Assembly: GCF_050574275.1 (NCBI RefSeq)
Contig: NZ_CP192260.1
Coordinates: 3,038,001 to 3,102,000 of the forward strand
Length of the DNA stretch: 64,000 nt
Direction of reading: 5' to 3'
Source of the DNA: Virgibacillus_F flavescens
GTDB taxonomy: Bacteria > Bacillota > Bacilli > Bacillales > Amphibacillaceae
The translations under genes and the position numbers were made by a program. Under the pieces are notes generated by a model, which had not been told where the DNA came from, did not search any database, and worked only from the letters and a program-made list of their open reading frames with translations. Shown one piece after another: positions 40,987-49,070 of the stretch. Every line of letters begins with the position of its first letter. Position 1 is the stretch's first letter.

Positions 40987-41394
40987 TCACTCCTGTATCA
41001 GCTCTTTTAATACAAACCGCTTCTTCTGGGAACTTTTTTCAGCCTTCAGCAGCATTTTTCTTCCCTTATCATTTAGTTGATAATATTTGTCCCCAGCACT
41101 ATCCCAACTTGAAATAATTACACCGGAATGTTCGAGACGGTGCAATAACGTGTATAAAAATCCTTCGTTGTCCTCGAAACGTTGAATACCCCTGGCACGC
41201 AGCAGCTCTGTCAAATCGTATCCCGTTTGTTCCTGCATAAGCAGTTGTAATACCGCTAAATAAACATCCTCATCGTTTTCATATTTTCTATTTATTTTTT
41301 CGTGAACTTTCTTACGATGATCCTCTGAAAAATTTAACTGTTTAAAGGTAGTCTTCTCCATTGATTTCCGTAGCCCTTTTAACTGATCATCCAT
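40987..41394 (-). CDS. PadR family regulator
   Basis: 135 aa. Winged helix with TGYDLTELLRARGIQRFEDNEGFLYTLLHRLEHSGVIISSWDSAGDKYYQLNDKGRKML, the PadR signature (the usual Y-G-Y-E-L is GYDL). A long N-terminal region precedes it. Start overlaps the sigma gene by 8 bases with GGAGG inside it. Probably co-regulates the SEDS gene that follows. Confidence 0.85.
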   Translation of the reverse strand: MDDQLKGLRKSMEKTTFKQLNFSEDHRKKVHEKINRKYENDEDVYLAVLQLLMQEQTGYDLTELLRARGIQRFEDNEGFLYTLLHRLEHSGVIISSWDSAGDKYYQLNDKGRKMLLKAEKSSQKKRFVLKELIQE

Positions 41395-41932
41395 TTGATA
41401 TTTCCTCCAATCTTTCTTTTAGGAGTTCCTTGGCTCTTTTAAGCCTTGTTTTCACAGTGTTTTCTTTCATTTCTATTACCACAGCAATTTCTTTGATAGC
41501 CAACTCTTCAAAATAATACAGATAAATGACTTCGCGATATTTTATTGGCAAGTTCATCACAACGGATGCAAGCATCTGATCTTCATCATTCTGAATAACT
41601 GTTTTCTCAACACTTCCATTTTGATATCCCGTAAATTCAGATTCATTTTCTGTAAGACTTACATTTTTGTTGTACCAGCTTTTTAAGTAGTCCTTGCTCT
41701 GATTGATTGCAATTCGCCACAGCCATGTACGTAACGTTGATTTCCCCTTAAACGAATCAAGAGAACGGTAACATTTAACAAATATATCCTGGGTTAAGTC
41801 CTCAGCGACCTCTTTATTCTTTACGTATGAATAAACAAGCTGCAGGATTTCCTGTCCATATTTGTGCATCATCTCATCAATCAGGACTTCCTTATCTTCT
41901 ATTTCTAACACCTCTGCCGCTAATTCATCCAC
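41387..41932 (-). CDS. ECF RNA polymerase sigma factor
   Basis: 181 aa. Region 2 (QLVYSYVKNKEVAEDLTQDIFVKCYRSLDSFKGKSTLRTWLWRIAINQSKDYLK) and region 4 (LAIKEIAVVIEMKENTVKTRLKRAKELLKERL) are complete. GTG at 41932 with GGAGG 7 bases upstream is chosen; the ATG at 41965 lies upstream of the likely transcription start. No classical anti-sigma gene follows; the PadR protein and SEDS-like protein with a cytoplasmic N-terminal domain take its place. Confidence 0.9.
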   Translation of the reverse strand: MDELAAEVLEIEDKEVLIDEMMHKYGQEILQLVYSYVKNKEVAEDLTQDIFVKCYRSLDSFKGKSTLRTWLWRIAINQSKDYLKSWYNKNVSLTENESEFTGYQNGSVEKTVIQNDEDQMLASVVMNLPIKYREVIYLYYFEELAIKEIAVVIEMKENTVKTRLKRAKELLKERLEEISNG

Positions 41933-41954
41933 ATCTGTTCCTCCTTCTCCATTA

Positions 41955-41985
41955 TTAGACGACATGCTCTAGTCAAAAGTTTTTT
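41955..41985 (-). promoter_or_regulatory. ECF-type promoter of the sigma/PadR/FtsW-like operon
   Basis: Minus strand AAAAAAC (41985-41979) followed by TTTT and, 17 bases after the C, CGTCTAA (41961-41955). Same signature as at 6408 and 58731. Confidence 0.55.
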
Positions 41986-42022
41986 AACGTAGTAAAAGAA
42001 AAACATCCTTATGTAAAAAAAA

Positions 42023-42487
42023 TCAAAAGTTTATTTCTAGAAGTTCTTTTATCTCATTTAATAATTCCTTATGTTTTTCAATGGTAATTCGAGGCTTTTG
42101 CAAGGAATTGAAGTCTTCGTAAGGAAATATAAAGGTTCCGTCCTTTAAAACGCTAAACGTGTATGGTATCTTTTTACCACTTTCCAATTTATCACTCTCA
42201 GCAAAACCAAATGAGTAATTGTTTTGTGATTTCAATTGTTTAACGATGCTTTCACTACTTGATTTTTTCACTTTCAATCCTTCAATCATTGTTAATACTT
42301 TCTTAATTTTTTGCTTGTCTTTAATCGTCTTTGTCATTTCTTCATCAGTAGTACTCCCCTCTACCTTTTGAATGAATAACTGGCCAGATAAGCCCTTATC
42401 TTTAACTTTTACAACTTCTTCATTTCCAGAACAGGCACTCAGTGAAAAGATAATTAATAATAAACTTAAAATAATATACTTCTTGAT
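42023..42487 (-). CDS. Lipoprotein, apparently started at ATC
   Basis: 154 aa. The frame reads (I)KKYIILSLLLIIFSLSACSG, a textbook lipoprotein signal with lipobox LSAC, if ATC at 42487-42485 is the start. GGGGTG lies 5 bases upstream. Going further upstream in frame there is no ATG, GTG or TTG before a TAA 21 bases away; the first internal ATG (42337) would discard the signal peptide. Body: charged, with FAESDKLESGKKIPYTFSVLKDGTFIFP. Function unknown. Follows the gene at 42519 by 31 bases. Confidence 0.72.
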   Translation of the reverse strand: MKKYIILSLLLIIFSLSACSGNEEVVKVKDKGLSGQLFIQKVEGSTTDEEMTKTIKDKQKIKKVLTMIEGLKVKKSSSESIVKQLKSQNNYSFGFAESDKLESGKKIPYTFSVLKDGTFIFPYEDFNSLQKPRITIEKHKELLNEIKELLEINF

Positions 42488-42518
42488 AAGGACACCCCGT
42501 TTAATAATTTAATTGTCT

Positions 42519-43091
42519 CTAGCTCTTTGTAGCTATTACTTCGCCATCAGACAGCGCTTTTAACTCGAAAGGAAGTAATGGCTCATTTTTTCTTTTTAGG
42601 AAGAAAAAACGTTTTCCGTCTCCTTTTGATTCAATTAATGAAACTTCTTCTGCATCTCCATTTCCTGTGGATAAAAGAACCTCATCTACTTCTGGATTTA
42701 AAATCATTCCGTAGTAGTAACTGAATAACCGTTTATTTCCCTTTGATAGACCAGAAGCACCCCAAATCAACCCGTTATTTTCTTCCCGGTTTTGATTAAA
42801 TGCTACATCGCCTATAAAACCAAAATCGCCTGCACCATTTACAACTTTCCAATTTCCAAGCCAATTCTGTTGCAGGAATCCTACAAACATTGCATTATCA
42901 TTTTTAAGGAAAGTTATCCATTCCCCATCAATCTTTTCAATGGTTAAAACGTGATAAGGCTGGTTACTTAAATTTTTGGTACTATTCCGTACGTCACTTG
43001 CTTCTGGCAGCTTCTGATTAGTAAAATATAACAAAAATGAAAGCGTTCCTACTAATACTAGTACACTTCCAATTGCTATTCCCTTAGACAT
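42519..43091 (-). CDS. Membrane-anchored extracytoplasmic protein
   Basis: 190 aa with an N-terminal span (residues 5-23) and a beta-rich outside domain (YHVLTIEKIDGEWITFLKND, GLIWGASGLSKGNKRLFSYYYG). The domain resembles that of the lipoproteins at 9089 and 28341. GGAGGGG precedes ATG. Probably in one transcript with the downstream lipoprotein gene. Divergent from a PadR gene. Confidence 0.75.
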   Translation of the reverse strand: MSKGIAIGSVLVLVGTLSFLLYFTNQKLPEASDVRNSTKNLSNQPYHVLTIEKIDGEWITFLKNDNAMFVGFLQQNWLGNWKVVNGAGDFGFIGDVAFNQNREENNGLIWGASGLSKGNKRLFSYYYGMILNPEVDEVLLSTGNGDAEEVSLIESKGDGKRFFFLKRKNEPLLPFELKALSDGEVIATKS

Positions 43092-43239
43092 TTTACCCCT
43101 CCACTATTGATGTATATATTGATTGGATATTTCCCACAGTCTCGCTAGTTTAATAGTAATTATTTCAAATTTTTGTTATTTTCACAAGGCAAGTTAGATT
43201 TTTTGGAAAGATTTGACTTATTATTTTTTATGTTTTACT

Positions 43240-43271
43240 ATTACGTTACACGTTATAACGTATAACGTAAT
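43240..43271. promoter_or_regulatory. Nested palindrome, candidate PadR operator
   Basis: ATTACGTTA (43240-43248) and TAACGTAAT (43263-43271) are perfect arms, and a second palindrome CGTTATAACG (43251-43260) sits between them. A TTGACT -35 element (43213-43218) lies upstream, so a bound PadR would cover the promoter of its own gene at 43297. Confidence 0.7.
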
Positions 43272-43296
43272 AAATGTGAGGAGATGAAACAAGAAT

Positions 43297-43602
43297 ATGA
43301 GTTCAACTGACCGATTTTCTGAACCAACTTTGTTTATCTTAATTAGTTTAGCCGATGGGAATAAGCATGGTTATGCAATCATGGAAGATACTGAAGATTC
43401 ATATGACATTAAAATTGGACCTGGGACCTTGTATGGTGCAATTAGTCGCATGGAGAAATTAAAATACATTGAGGCAATTCCCTCACAAGATAGAAAGAAG
43501 CCTTATCAAATCACTTCTGAAGGCAGAGAATATCTGCAGGGAAAATTAAAAGAAATCGATACGGTTACCAAGCTAGGTTTTAAAAGGTTGGGTCTAATAT
43601 GA
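43297..43602 (+). CDS. PadR family regulator
   Basis: 101 aa, the short PadR form: LFILISLADGNKHGYAIMEDT, GPGTLYGAISRMEKLKYIEAI and KPYQITSEGREYL. A GAGGAG is present but 13 bases from ATG, a loose spacing. Overlaps the next gene by ATGA. Probably autoregulated through the palindrome at 43240. Confidence 0.87.
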   Translation: MSSTDRFSEPTLFILISLADGNKHGYAIMEDTEDSYDIKIGPGTLYGAISRMEKLKYIEAIPSQDRKKPYQITSEGREYLQGKLKEIDTVTKLGFKRLGLI

Positions 43603-44054
43603 AGTGGCTAATTTATTTGTATCCTAAAAAATGGAGAAAGCGCTATGGAGATGAATTTTTATATATTCTGGAAAACAGGAATCTATCTTTTAAAGAGGTA
43701 TTAGATGTATGTATCAATGCAATGGATGCACGTTTTTTAAATGCAGTGGAAGGGATTATTAATATGGATAAAAAATTTCGTACTGTTATGCTCGGTTCTG
43801 TTTTAAATCGATTCTTGATCATTGGTTTGGTGATTTTTATAGGCATGTTTAGCGGATATTGGATTGGAAACAACACTCCATCACTTTCAGAAATATCACC
43901 AGAAACATTATTACTGATTGGTGTTGGTTTGGGAATTTTCATTGGTTACGTAGTTGGTGTTGCAAGGGGTATTATGCGTGTTATTAATGTTACCAAAAAA
44001 GAGGATGTGTTCCTTCCTACTGGTAAATTAAAGTTTGATAAATCACAAGGGTAA
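43599..44054 (+). CDS. PadR-associated membrane protein
   Basis: 151 aa. N-terminal LYPKKWRKRYGDEFLYILENRNLSFKEVLDV is the conserved cytoplasmic motif of membrane proteins encoded next to PadR genes; two spans follow (about 68-88 and 103-124). Translationally coupled to PadR. The pair behaves as a regulator/membrane-effector module; function unknown. Confidence 0.75.
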   Translation: MKWLIYLYPKKWRKRYGDEFLYILENRNLSFKEVLDVCINAMDARFLNAVEGIINMDKKFRTVMLGSVLNRFLIIGLVIFIGMFSGYWIGNNTPSLSEISPETLLLIGVGLGIFIGYVVGVARGIMRVINVTKKEDVFLPTGKLKFDKSQG

Positions 44055-44110
44055 TCATGCTATTTATTGAAAGCTTTCTGATTTTAACTATTTAGGCAGG
44101 AGGATTAAAT

Positions 44111-44941
44111 ATGATTTGCGAACTGGATAAAATGGAATTCTATAAATGCAAAGAGCAAATAAATAATGCGGGACATTTGGAAGTTAAAGCGGTAATTGAA
44201 GGGAATAACCCTGGTCGGATTTTTGTAGATAACATCGACTCTCCTAAAACAGGACTTATTTGGCTAGGAAACAATGATGGTTTTTTCTTTATTAGTGATG
44301 AAAAAAATAAGTCATTTAATAATCATATAAATGATTTTATTGATACGGTAATTTTTCCTCAAGCAAAGAAGCTGAAATTAAATAAATTTATAGCCATTGG
44401 TAATCATTCAAGATGGGAGAATACGATAGAGAAAATCTTTGAACATCGTCACATGCAAAAATCGAATCAATATGTTTATACGCTGACAGAAAGTCGTTAT
44501 AAAAACACGAATGAACGTTCGATCAATCAAGAATATACCGTATTCAAAGTCAGCAAAGACCTTTTCGAGAACAGCGACAATGCTCTTGAGAACATAGAGT
44601 TTTTACACTCGACACTATCAGAATTCTGGTCCTCTCCCGAGAATTTTTTTCAAAAGGGAATTGGATACTGTATTGTCTACCGAAATAAGATTGTGAGTTT
44701 ATGTTATTCAGGATTTGCAGCTGAAAATGTTCACGGTATAGGTATAGAAACACTAGAAGATTATCAGGGGAATAAATTAGGGCAGAAAGTAGCCCATTGT
44801 GTTGTGAAAGAGTTTGTGCGTAAGGGTATAATTCCTTATTGGGACTGCGAGGAAGTAAATAAGCCTTCTAATATAATTGCTAAACATATAGGACTCGAGA
44901 AGGATTTTAATTATCTGGTTTACATTTTTCCAGTTGTATAA
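44111..44941 (+). CDS. GNAT family acetyltransferase (PF12746 type)
   Basis: 276 aa. Two-domain GNAT: an N-terminal degenerate half and a C-terminal half with GIGIETLEDYQGNKLGQKVAHCVVKEFVRKGIIPYWDCEEVNKPSNIIAKHIGLEKDFNYLVY. The ending is the hallmark of the GNAT_acetyltran (Zwa5-like) group. AGGAGG is 6 bases before ATG. Substrate unknown. Confidence 0.85.
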   Translation: MICELDKMEFYKCKEQINNAGHLEVKAVIEGNNPGRIFVDNIDSPKTGLIWLGNNDGFFFISDEKNKSFNNHINDFIDTVIFPQAKKLKLNKFIAIGNHSRWENTIEKIFEHRHMQKSNQYVYTLTESRYKNTNERSINQEYTVFKVSKDLFENSDNALENIEFLHSTLSEFWSSPENFFQKGIGYCIVYRNKIVSLCYSGFAAENVHGIGIETLEDYQGNKLGQKVAHCVVKEFVRKGIIPYWDCEEVNKPSNIIAKHIGLEKDFNYLVYIFPVV

Positions 44942-45260
44942 TATATATTTTCAACTAGAATAAAATCTCATTTTAGAGAACACAACTTATTATCGCACAT
45001 CTGGCCACGAACCTTGTTGTTTTCGGATTAATACAAATTGTCCAATGCTTCAATATCTATTCTTGCTTAAGAAGGGAATTGGAAGATGTTTTCGCCCTGA
45101 TATTGCAGTGGCAATATAAAAACGTAGTCGAGATTCTTGTAATGAAATCACTGAAATGCTAAAGAGGACTTCCAATTATATGGAAGTCCTTTTAATATCA
45201 GCTTCAACTTTCGTTCTCGAATAATGAAATACGTTCTTTTTCGTATGACGTTGTCTTATG
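44942..45260. other. Gene-free stretch with a terminator
   Basis: About 320 bases without a supported gene. It holds a hairpin AGGACTTCCA (45165-45174) with TGGAAGTCCT (45181-45190) followed by TTTT, which would end plus-strand transcripts. The sequence before it may be remnant coding DNA but I could not identify it. Confidence 0.6.
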
Positions 45261-46046
45261 TTAACTTAAAATATCTATCCATATCTTAATCGCTGTCCCC
45301 AAAATCAAGACTGCTAAAATCCACTGAAGATGTTTCGTATTTACCTTTTTCCCTAAATTTGCACCTAACGGTGATGCAATTAAACTCGCAACAATCATGA
45401 TAGCAGCAGGTAGAAATAATACTTGGTCAGTCATAATTTTACTCGTTGTTGCTCCAATAGATGAGATAAACGTAATGGCCAAAGACGAGGCAATGGTTAT
45501 TCTTGTCGGTACCTTTAACACTACTAGCATTATAGGAACTAGTAAGAACGCTCCCCCAGCACCGACTATACCAGCACCAATTCCAACAAGTAGCGCAAGT
45601 ATTGCTGCTAACCATCTATTGAAACTAAGCACGTCAAAAGTTGTTTGGTCCATTTTCTTTTTTGGTATAACCATTAAGATGACAGCAAGTAATGCTAATA
45701 TGCCATATATAAGGTTTACGCCTTCTTCAGACATTTGTGAAGAGAAAAAGCCGCCTGCAAAGCTGCCAATTAAAATACTTACTCCCATGTAGCCGATAAT
45801 AGTTTTATTTAAATATCCACCTTTTCGATAGGCCCAAACGCCACCAATTGTAGCGAATAAGACTTGAATCGCTGTAATACCTGAAACCTCATTTGCGCTA
45901 AAATTGGCAACTCCCAATAAAGCAGGAATATATAATAACATTGGATAATTTATAATGGCACCGCCAATTCCTATCATTCCTGAAATAAATGAACCAACAA
46001 ATCCAATTATAAAAATAGATATAATAAATACGAAGCTAATTTCCAT
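45261..46046 (-). CDS. tauE: TauE/SafE family sulfite/sulfonate exporter
   Basis: 261 aa, eight spans in two repeats, with the TauE signature GFVGSFISGMIGIGGAIINYPMLL and GIGAGIVGAGGAFLLVPIMLVVLKVP. In cst operons this protein removes sulfite produced by persulfide oxidation. GGAGGGG precedes ATG. Last gene of the sulfur operon. Confidence 0.87.
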   Translation of the reverse strand: MEISFVFIISIFIIGFVGSFISGMIGIGGAIINYPMLLYIPALLGVANFSANEVSGITAIQVLFATIGGVWAYRKGGYLNKTIIGYMGVSILIGSFAGGFFSSQMSEEGVNLIYGILALLAVILMVIPKKKMDQTTFDVLSFNRWLAAILALLVGIGAGIVGAGGAFLLVPIMLVVLKVPTRITIASSLAITFISSIGATTSKIMTDQVLFLPAAIMIVASLIASPLGANLGKKVNTKHLQWILAVLILGTAIKIWIDILS

Positions 46047-46095
46047 ATAACGACCCCTCCGATAAGAGGGGACCCATTAATAAAATGAGTCACCT

Positions 46096-46323
46096 TTATG
46101 CTTTTTTAATCCAAAATTTGAGTACATCGTCCTCTTCTGTATCTTTTATTAATTCATGACCGCCAGATTTCACCCAAGCAGCAAGGTCACTTTTAGCTCC
46201 TTTATCCGTTGCATGAATTTCTAATATCTCACCTGAGTTTATCTCTTTCATTGCTTTTTTTGTTTTTACAATCGGCATTGGACATGCTAATCCTTTTGCA
46301 TCTAACACTTTTGTTGCTTCCAT
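46096..46323 (-). CDS. TusA family sulfurtransferase
   Basis: 75 aa. KVLDAKGLACPMPIVKTKKAM contains the CPxP motif with the persulfide-carrying Cys at residue 13. Single-domain TusA: accepts and relays sulfane sulfur. AAAGGAGG precedes ATG. Located between the rhodanese-MBL protein and TauE. Confidence 0.9.
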   Translation of the reverse strand: MEATKVLDAKGLACPMPIVKTKKAMKEINSGEILEIHATDKGAKSDLAAWVKSGGHELIKDTEEDDVLKFWIKKA

Positions 46324-46342
46324 TTCTTATTCCTCCTTTTAA

Positions 46343-47473
46343 TTATCCTTCTACCGCACAACGGTTTGGCCCTGTCTCCATTTCTTTTTGTTCGTCTGTT
46401 TCTGGGTTAATTTTCCCTAAATTTGTTTTACGAATATTTTCATATGCATTTGGCTGTGGAGGTAGATTTTCGGTTACCATTTTTTTGAATTCATCCTCAT
46501 CGTCTACTTGTAATCCTGAGTTTTGTTGATAAAGATTTCCTAAGCGAGCAGAAACTTCACCACTTTCTCCGAGTTCTTCTGCAAAAGAGTAATGTGCAGG
46601 CAATACGATTAGGTCATCAGAAAGCTCTTTAAATCGAGTATACAAGGTACTACGAAGGTCTCCTACCCAATCATCGGCTAACCCAGCTAGGTCTGGACGA
46701 CCAATTGATTTCACAAATAAAATATCTCCTGTTAATAAATACATATCATCAATAATGAATGACGTACTACCGCTTGTATGCCCTGGTGAGTAAACTGGCT
46801 GTACTTTCACGGCAGTATTACCTACCATAATGTCATTCCCTTCTTCAAGTGGTGTATAATTAAACGTAACCTCCGTAGCATCTTTTGGTGGTAAGTGGTA
46901 GGTTCCTCCAACTTTCTTAGCTAGCTTACGCCCACCAGATATGTGATCCGCGTGTAAATGTGTATCAATTAATTGTTTAATTTGTACACCTCGTTCTTCA
47001 GCGAATTTTTCATATACATCTGTCATACGTGCTGTATCCACTATCGCTGCTTCCCCATTTGATTCAATGAAATAAGATAAGCAACCTTTTCCTAAGCGAA
47101 CAAATTGATAAAGACTTCCGCCTCCGTTTAATTCACTAATCTTCACAGGCTCCAAGTGTTCACTCCACGCTTTCATACCTCCCTCAAGATTATAAACATT
47201 CGTGTATCCTTCCTCTTCTAATATTTCAGCTACCATTTGGGAAGATCCACCTTTTGCACAAACAACGATAACTTCTTTACCCTTTTTTAACTTTTCAGCT
47301 ACTGGGGCAATACCATCCAATAGATTGAAGTATGGTTCATTGATTACTTCAACGTTTCCTCCTTCAATTTTCCAATTATCAAATTCGTCTGTATTTCGTA
47401 CGTCCAAGATTAAAGTTTCTTCGTGATTCACGATTTTTTTTGCCAATTTTTCTGTAGTAATTGTTGAAGACAT
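46343..47473 (-). CDS. Rhodanese-MBL fusion, persulfide dioxygenase-like (CstB-related)
   Basis: 376 aa. Residues 1-108 are a rhodanese with active Cys72 (VVCAKGGSS); residues 110-376 are a metallo-beta-lactamase domain with THLHADH (His172, His174, Asp176, His177), SPGHTSGS and GDILFVKSIGRPDL, typical of ETHE1-like persulfide dioxygenases that oxidise glutathione or coenzyme A persulfides to sulfite. The domain order is rhodanese first, the reverse of staphylococcal CstB. GGAGGGG before ATG. Product sulfite would leave through TauE. Confidence 0.88.
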   Translation of the reverse strand: MSSTITTEKLAKKIVNHEETLILDVRNTDEFDNWKIEGGNVEVINEPYFNLLDGIAPVAEKLKKGKEVIVVCAKGGSSQMVAEILEEEGYTNVYNLEGGMKAWSEHLEPVKISELNGGGSLYQFVRLGKGCLSYFIESNGEAAIVDTARMTDVYEKFAEERGVQIKQLIDTHLHADHISGGRKLAKKVGGTYHLPPKDATEVTFNYTPLEEGNDIMVGNTAVKVQPVYSPGHTSGSTSFIIDDMYLLTGDILFVKSIGRPDLAGLADDWVGDLRSTLYTRFKELSDDLIVLPAHYSFAEELGESGEVSARLGNLYQQNSGLQVDDEDEFKKMVTENLPPQPNAYENIRKTNLGKINPETDEQKEMETGPNRCAVEG

Positions 47474-47485
47474 ACAATTCCCCTC

Positions 47486-48058
47486 CTAATTATTGCTGTT
47501 AGTTGGACCGTCCCACTTACTCATACCAGGTACAACATTCTTTACACTTTTATAACCTTGTTCAGTTAGCTTTTGAGCAGCTAAGTCACTGCGATTACCT
47601 GTACGGCAAATGACATGTATTTCTTTGTCTTTATCAATTTCTTCAAATCGCTCTTCCAGTTCCCCGAGGGGTATATTCACTGCCCCAGGTATATGACCGA
47701 ATACAAATTCGGCTGGTTCACGAACATCAAGAATGGAAATAGACTCTTCTTTTTCTATCTTATTACGAAGCTCTTTCAAATCCGTAATTTCTTTATGTTT
47801 TGTTTCTTCATTTGTTTCAGCATCACTTACTTTACGTACATAATGTTTTAATACATCGTTATCTTCAATTGTTCCTAGATATTGATGTCCTGTACTCTCT
47901 GCCCATGCTTTCATATCAGCTGTAGACCCTTTATCTGTTGCTTGAATTTCAATAACTTGACCTGGTTTCAAGTGTGTTATCGCCTTTTTTGTCCGAACAA
48001 TTGGCATTGGACATGCTAAACCCTTTGCATCTAAGATTTCATTTGCTTTAATAGTCAT
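47486..48058 (-). CDS. TusA-rhodanese fusion sulfurtransferase (CstA-related)
   Basis: 190 aa. N-terminal TusA domain (LDAKGLACPMPIVRTKKAI, Cys16) and C-terminal rhodanese (ILDVREPAEFVFGHIPGAVN and active loop CRTGNRS). It would pass sulfane sulfur between its two cysteines. Unlike staphylococcal CstA, the DsrE part is not fused but encoded separately at 48468. AAGGAGG before ATG. Confidence 0.9.
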   Translation of the reverse strand: MTIKANEILDAKGLACPMPIVRTKKAITHLKPGQVIEIQATDKGSTADMKAWAESTGHQYLGTIEDNDVLKHYVRKVSDAETNEETKHKEITDLKELRNKIEKEESISILDVREPAEFVFGHIPGAVNIPLGELEERFEEIDKDKEIHVICRTGNRSDLAAQKLTEQGYKSVKNVVPGMSKWDGPTNSNN

Positions 48059-48070
48059 TTGAATTCCTCC

Positions 48071-48370
48071 TTATTTCTCTACTTCATCTTCCCAATCGAG
48101 CATACCGCCACTCATATTAGTTACGTTATATCCTTGATCACTTAAAAAGGCACATGCCTTACCACTTCTACCACCTGATCTACAAACCATAACATGATGA
48201 CGAGCTTTATCGATTTCATCTAGCCGTTCTGGTATTTGACCTAATGGTATATGTTGAGCAGCCGGAATTTTCCCCAGTGCTACTTCTTCTTCTTCTCGAA
48301 CATCGATAACATTAATTATTTTTCCGTTTATTAACTTTTCCCCTAATTCTTTCGCAGTAATTTCCTTCAT
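48071..48370 (-). CDS. Single-domain rhodanese sulfurtransferase
   Basis: 99 aa. VIDVREEEEVALGKIPAAQH and active loop CRSGGRS (Cys63). First gene of the transcription unit running to 45261. A CstR-type operator lies 63 bases upstream of the start. GGAGGGG before ATG. Confidence 0.9.
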   Translation of the reverse strand: MKEITAKELGEKLINGKIINVIDVREEEEVALGKIPAAQHIPLGQIPERLDEIDKARHHVMVCRSGGRSGKACAFLSDQGYNVTNMSGGMLDWEDEVEK

Positions 48371-48432
48371 TGTTTCCCCTCCAAATTGTTTAACGATTCT
48401 AATACACCAACAGGTATCTTAATATGACTTAC

Positions 48433-48448
48433 ATACCTACCGGGGTAT
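48433..48448. promoter_or_regulatory. CstR operator, copy 1
   Basis: ATACC-TACCGG-GGTAT, upstream of the rhodanese/TauE unit. Same ATACC-N6-GGTAT form as the two copies at 48979 and 49387. Confidence 0.8.
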
Positions 48449-48467
48449 ATAAATCATCAAAAAAAAA

Positions 48468-48947
48468 TTAGATAAACAAATTCACATTACCATCTTCCGC
48501 ATCACCAATATAAGCAGCAACTCCTGCGTATTCTATTCCATCAAGTAGCTCTTCTTTTTGAAGACCAAGTAAATCCATTGTCATTGTACATGCAATAAAT
48601 TTCACTTCTTGCTCCTGAGCCATTTCCACTAACTGTGGTAAAGGCAAAGCATTGTGTTTCTTCATCACGTTTTTAATCATTTTTGGTCCCATTCCTAAAT
48701 AATTCATCTTCGAAAGTCCCATTTTATCAGTTCCTCTTGGCATCATTTTTCCAAACATTTTCTCCATAAAACCTTTCTTAACTGGAACCAGTGCATCCTT
48801 ACGTAATGCGTTTAATCCCCAAAAGGTATGAAAGATCGTAACCTCATGATCGTAAGCTGCTGCACCGTTGGCAATAATGTATGCTGCCATCGCCTTATCA
48901 TAGTCACCGCTAAACAATACGATAGTTGTTTTCTTTTTATCTGACAT
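48468..48947 (-). CDS. DsrE/DsrF/DrsH-like family protein
   Basis: 159 aa. N-terminal TTIVLFSGDYDKAMAAYIIANGAAAYDHEVTIFHTFWGLNAL and later VKFIACTMTMDLLGLQKEEL match the DsrE-like fold with a conserved Cys for persulfide handling. Separate from, but next to, the TusA/rhodanese genes. AAGGAGAG before ATG. Has its own CstR operator upstream. Confidence 0.87.
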   Translation of the reverse strand: MSDKKKTTIVLFSGDYDKAMAAYIIANGAAAYDHEVTIFHTFWGLNALRKDALVPVKKGFMEKMFGKMMPRGTDKMGLSKMNYLGMGPKMIKNVMKKHNALPLPQLVEMAQEQEVKFIACTMTMDLLGLQKEELLDGIEYAGVAAYIGDAEDGNVNLFI

Positions 48948-48978
48948 CTATAACTCTCCTTTTATTCATAATATACAT

Positions 48979-48994
48979 ATACCTGTACGGGTAT
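48979..48994. promoter_or_regulatory. CstR operator, copy 2
   Basis: ATACC-TGTACG-GGTAT, 32 bases upstream of the DsrE start. Confidence 0.8.
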
Positions 48995-49070
48995 TAATTT
49001 TTATTAAAAAAATAAGGTTACCATTTACTAACCAATTTTATGCTAAGGGCTCAAAAATGGATTGTCAACC

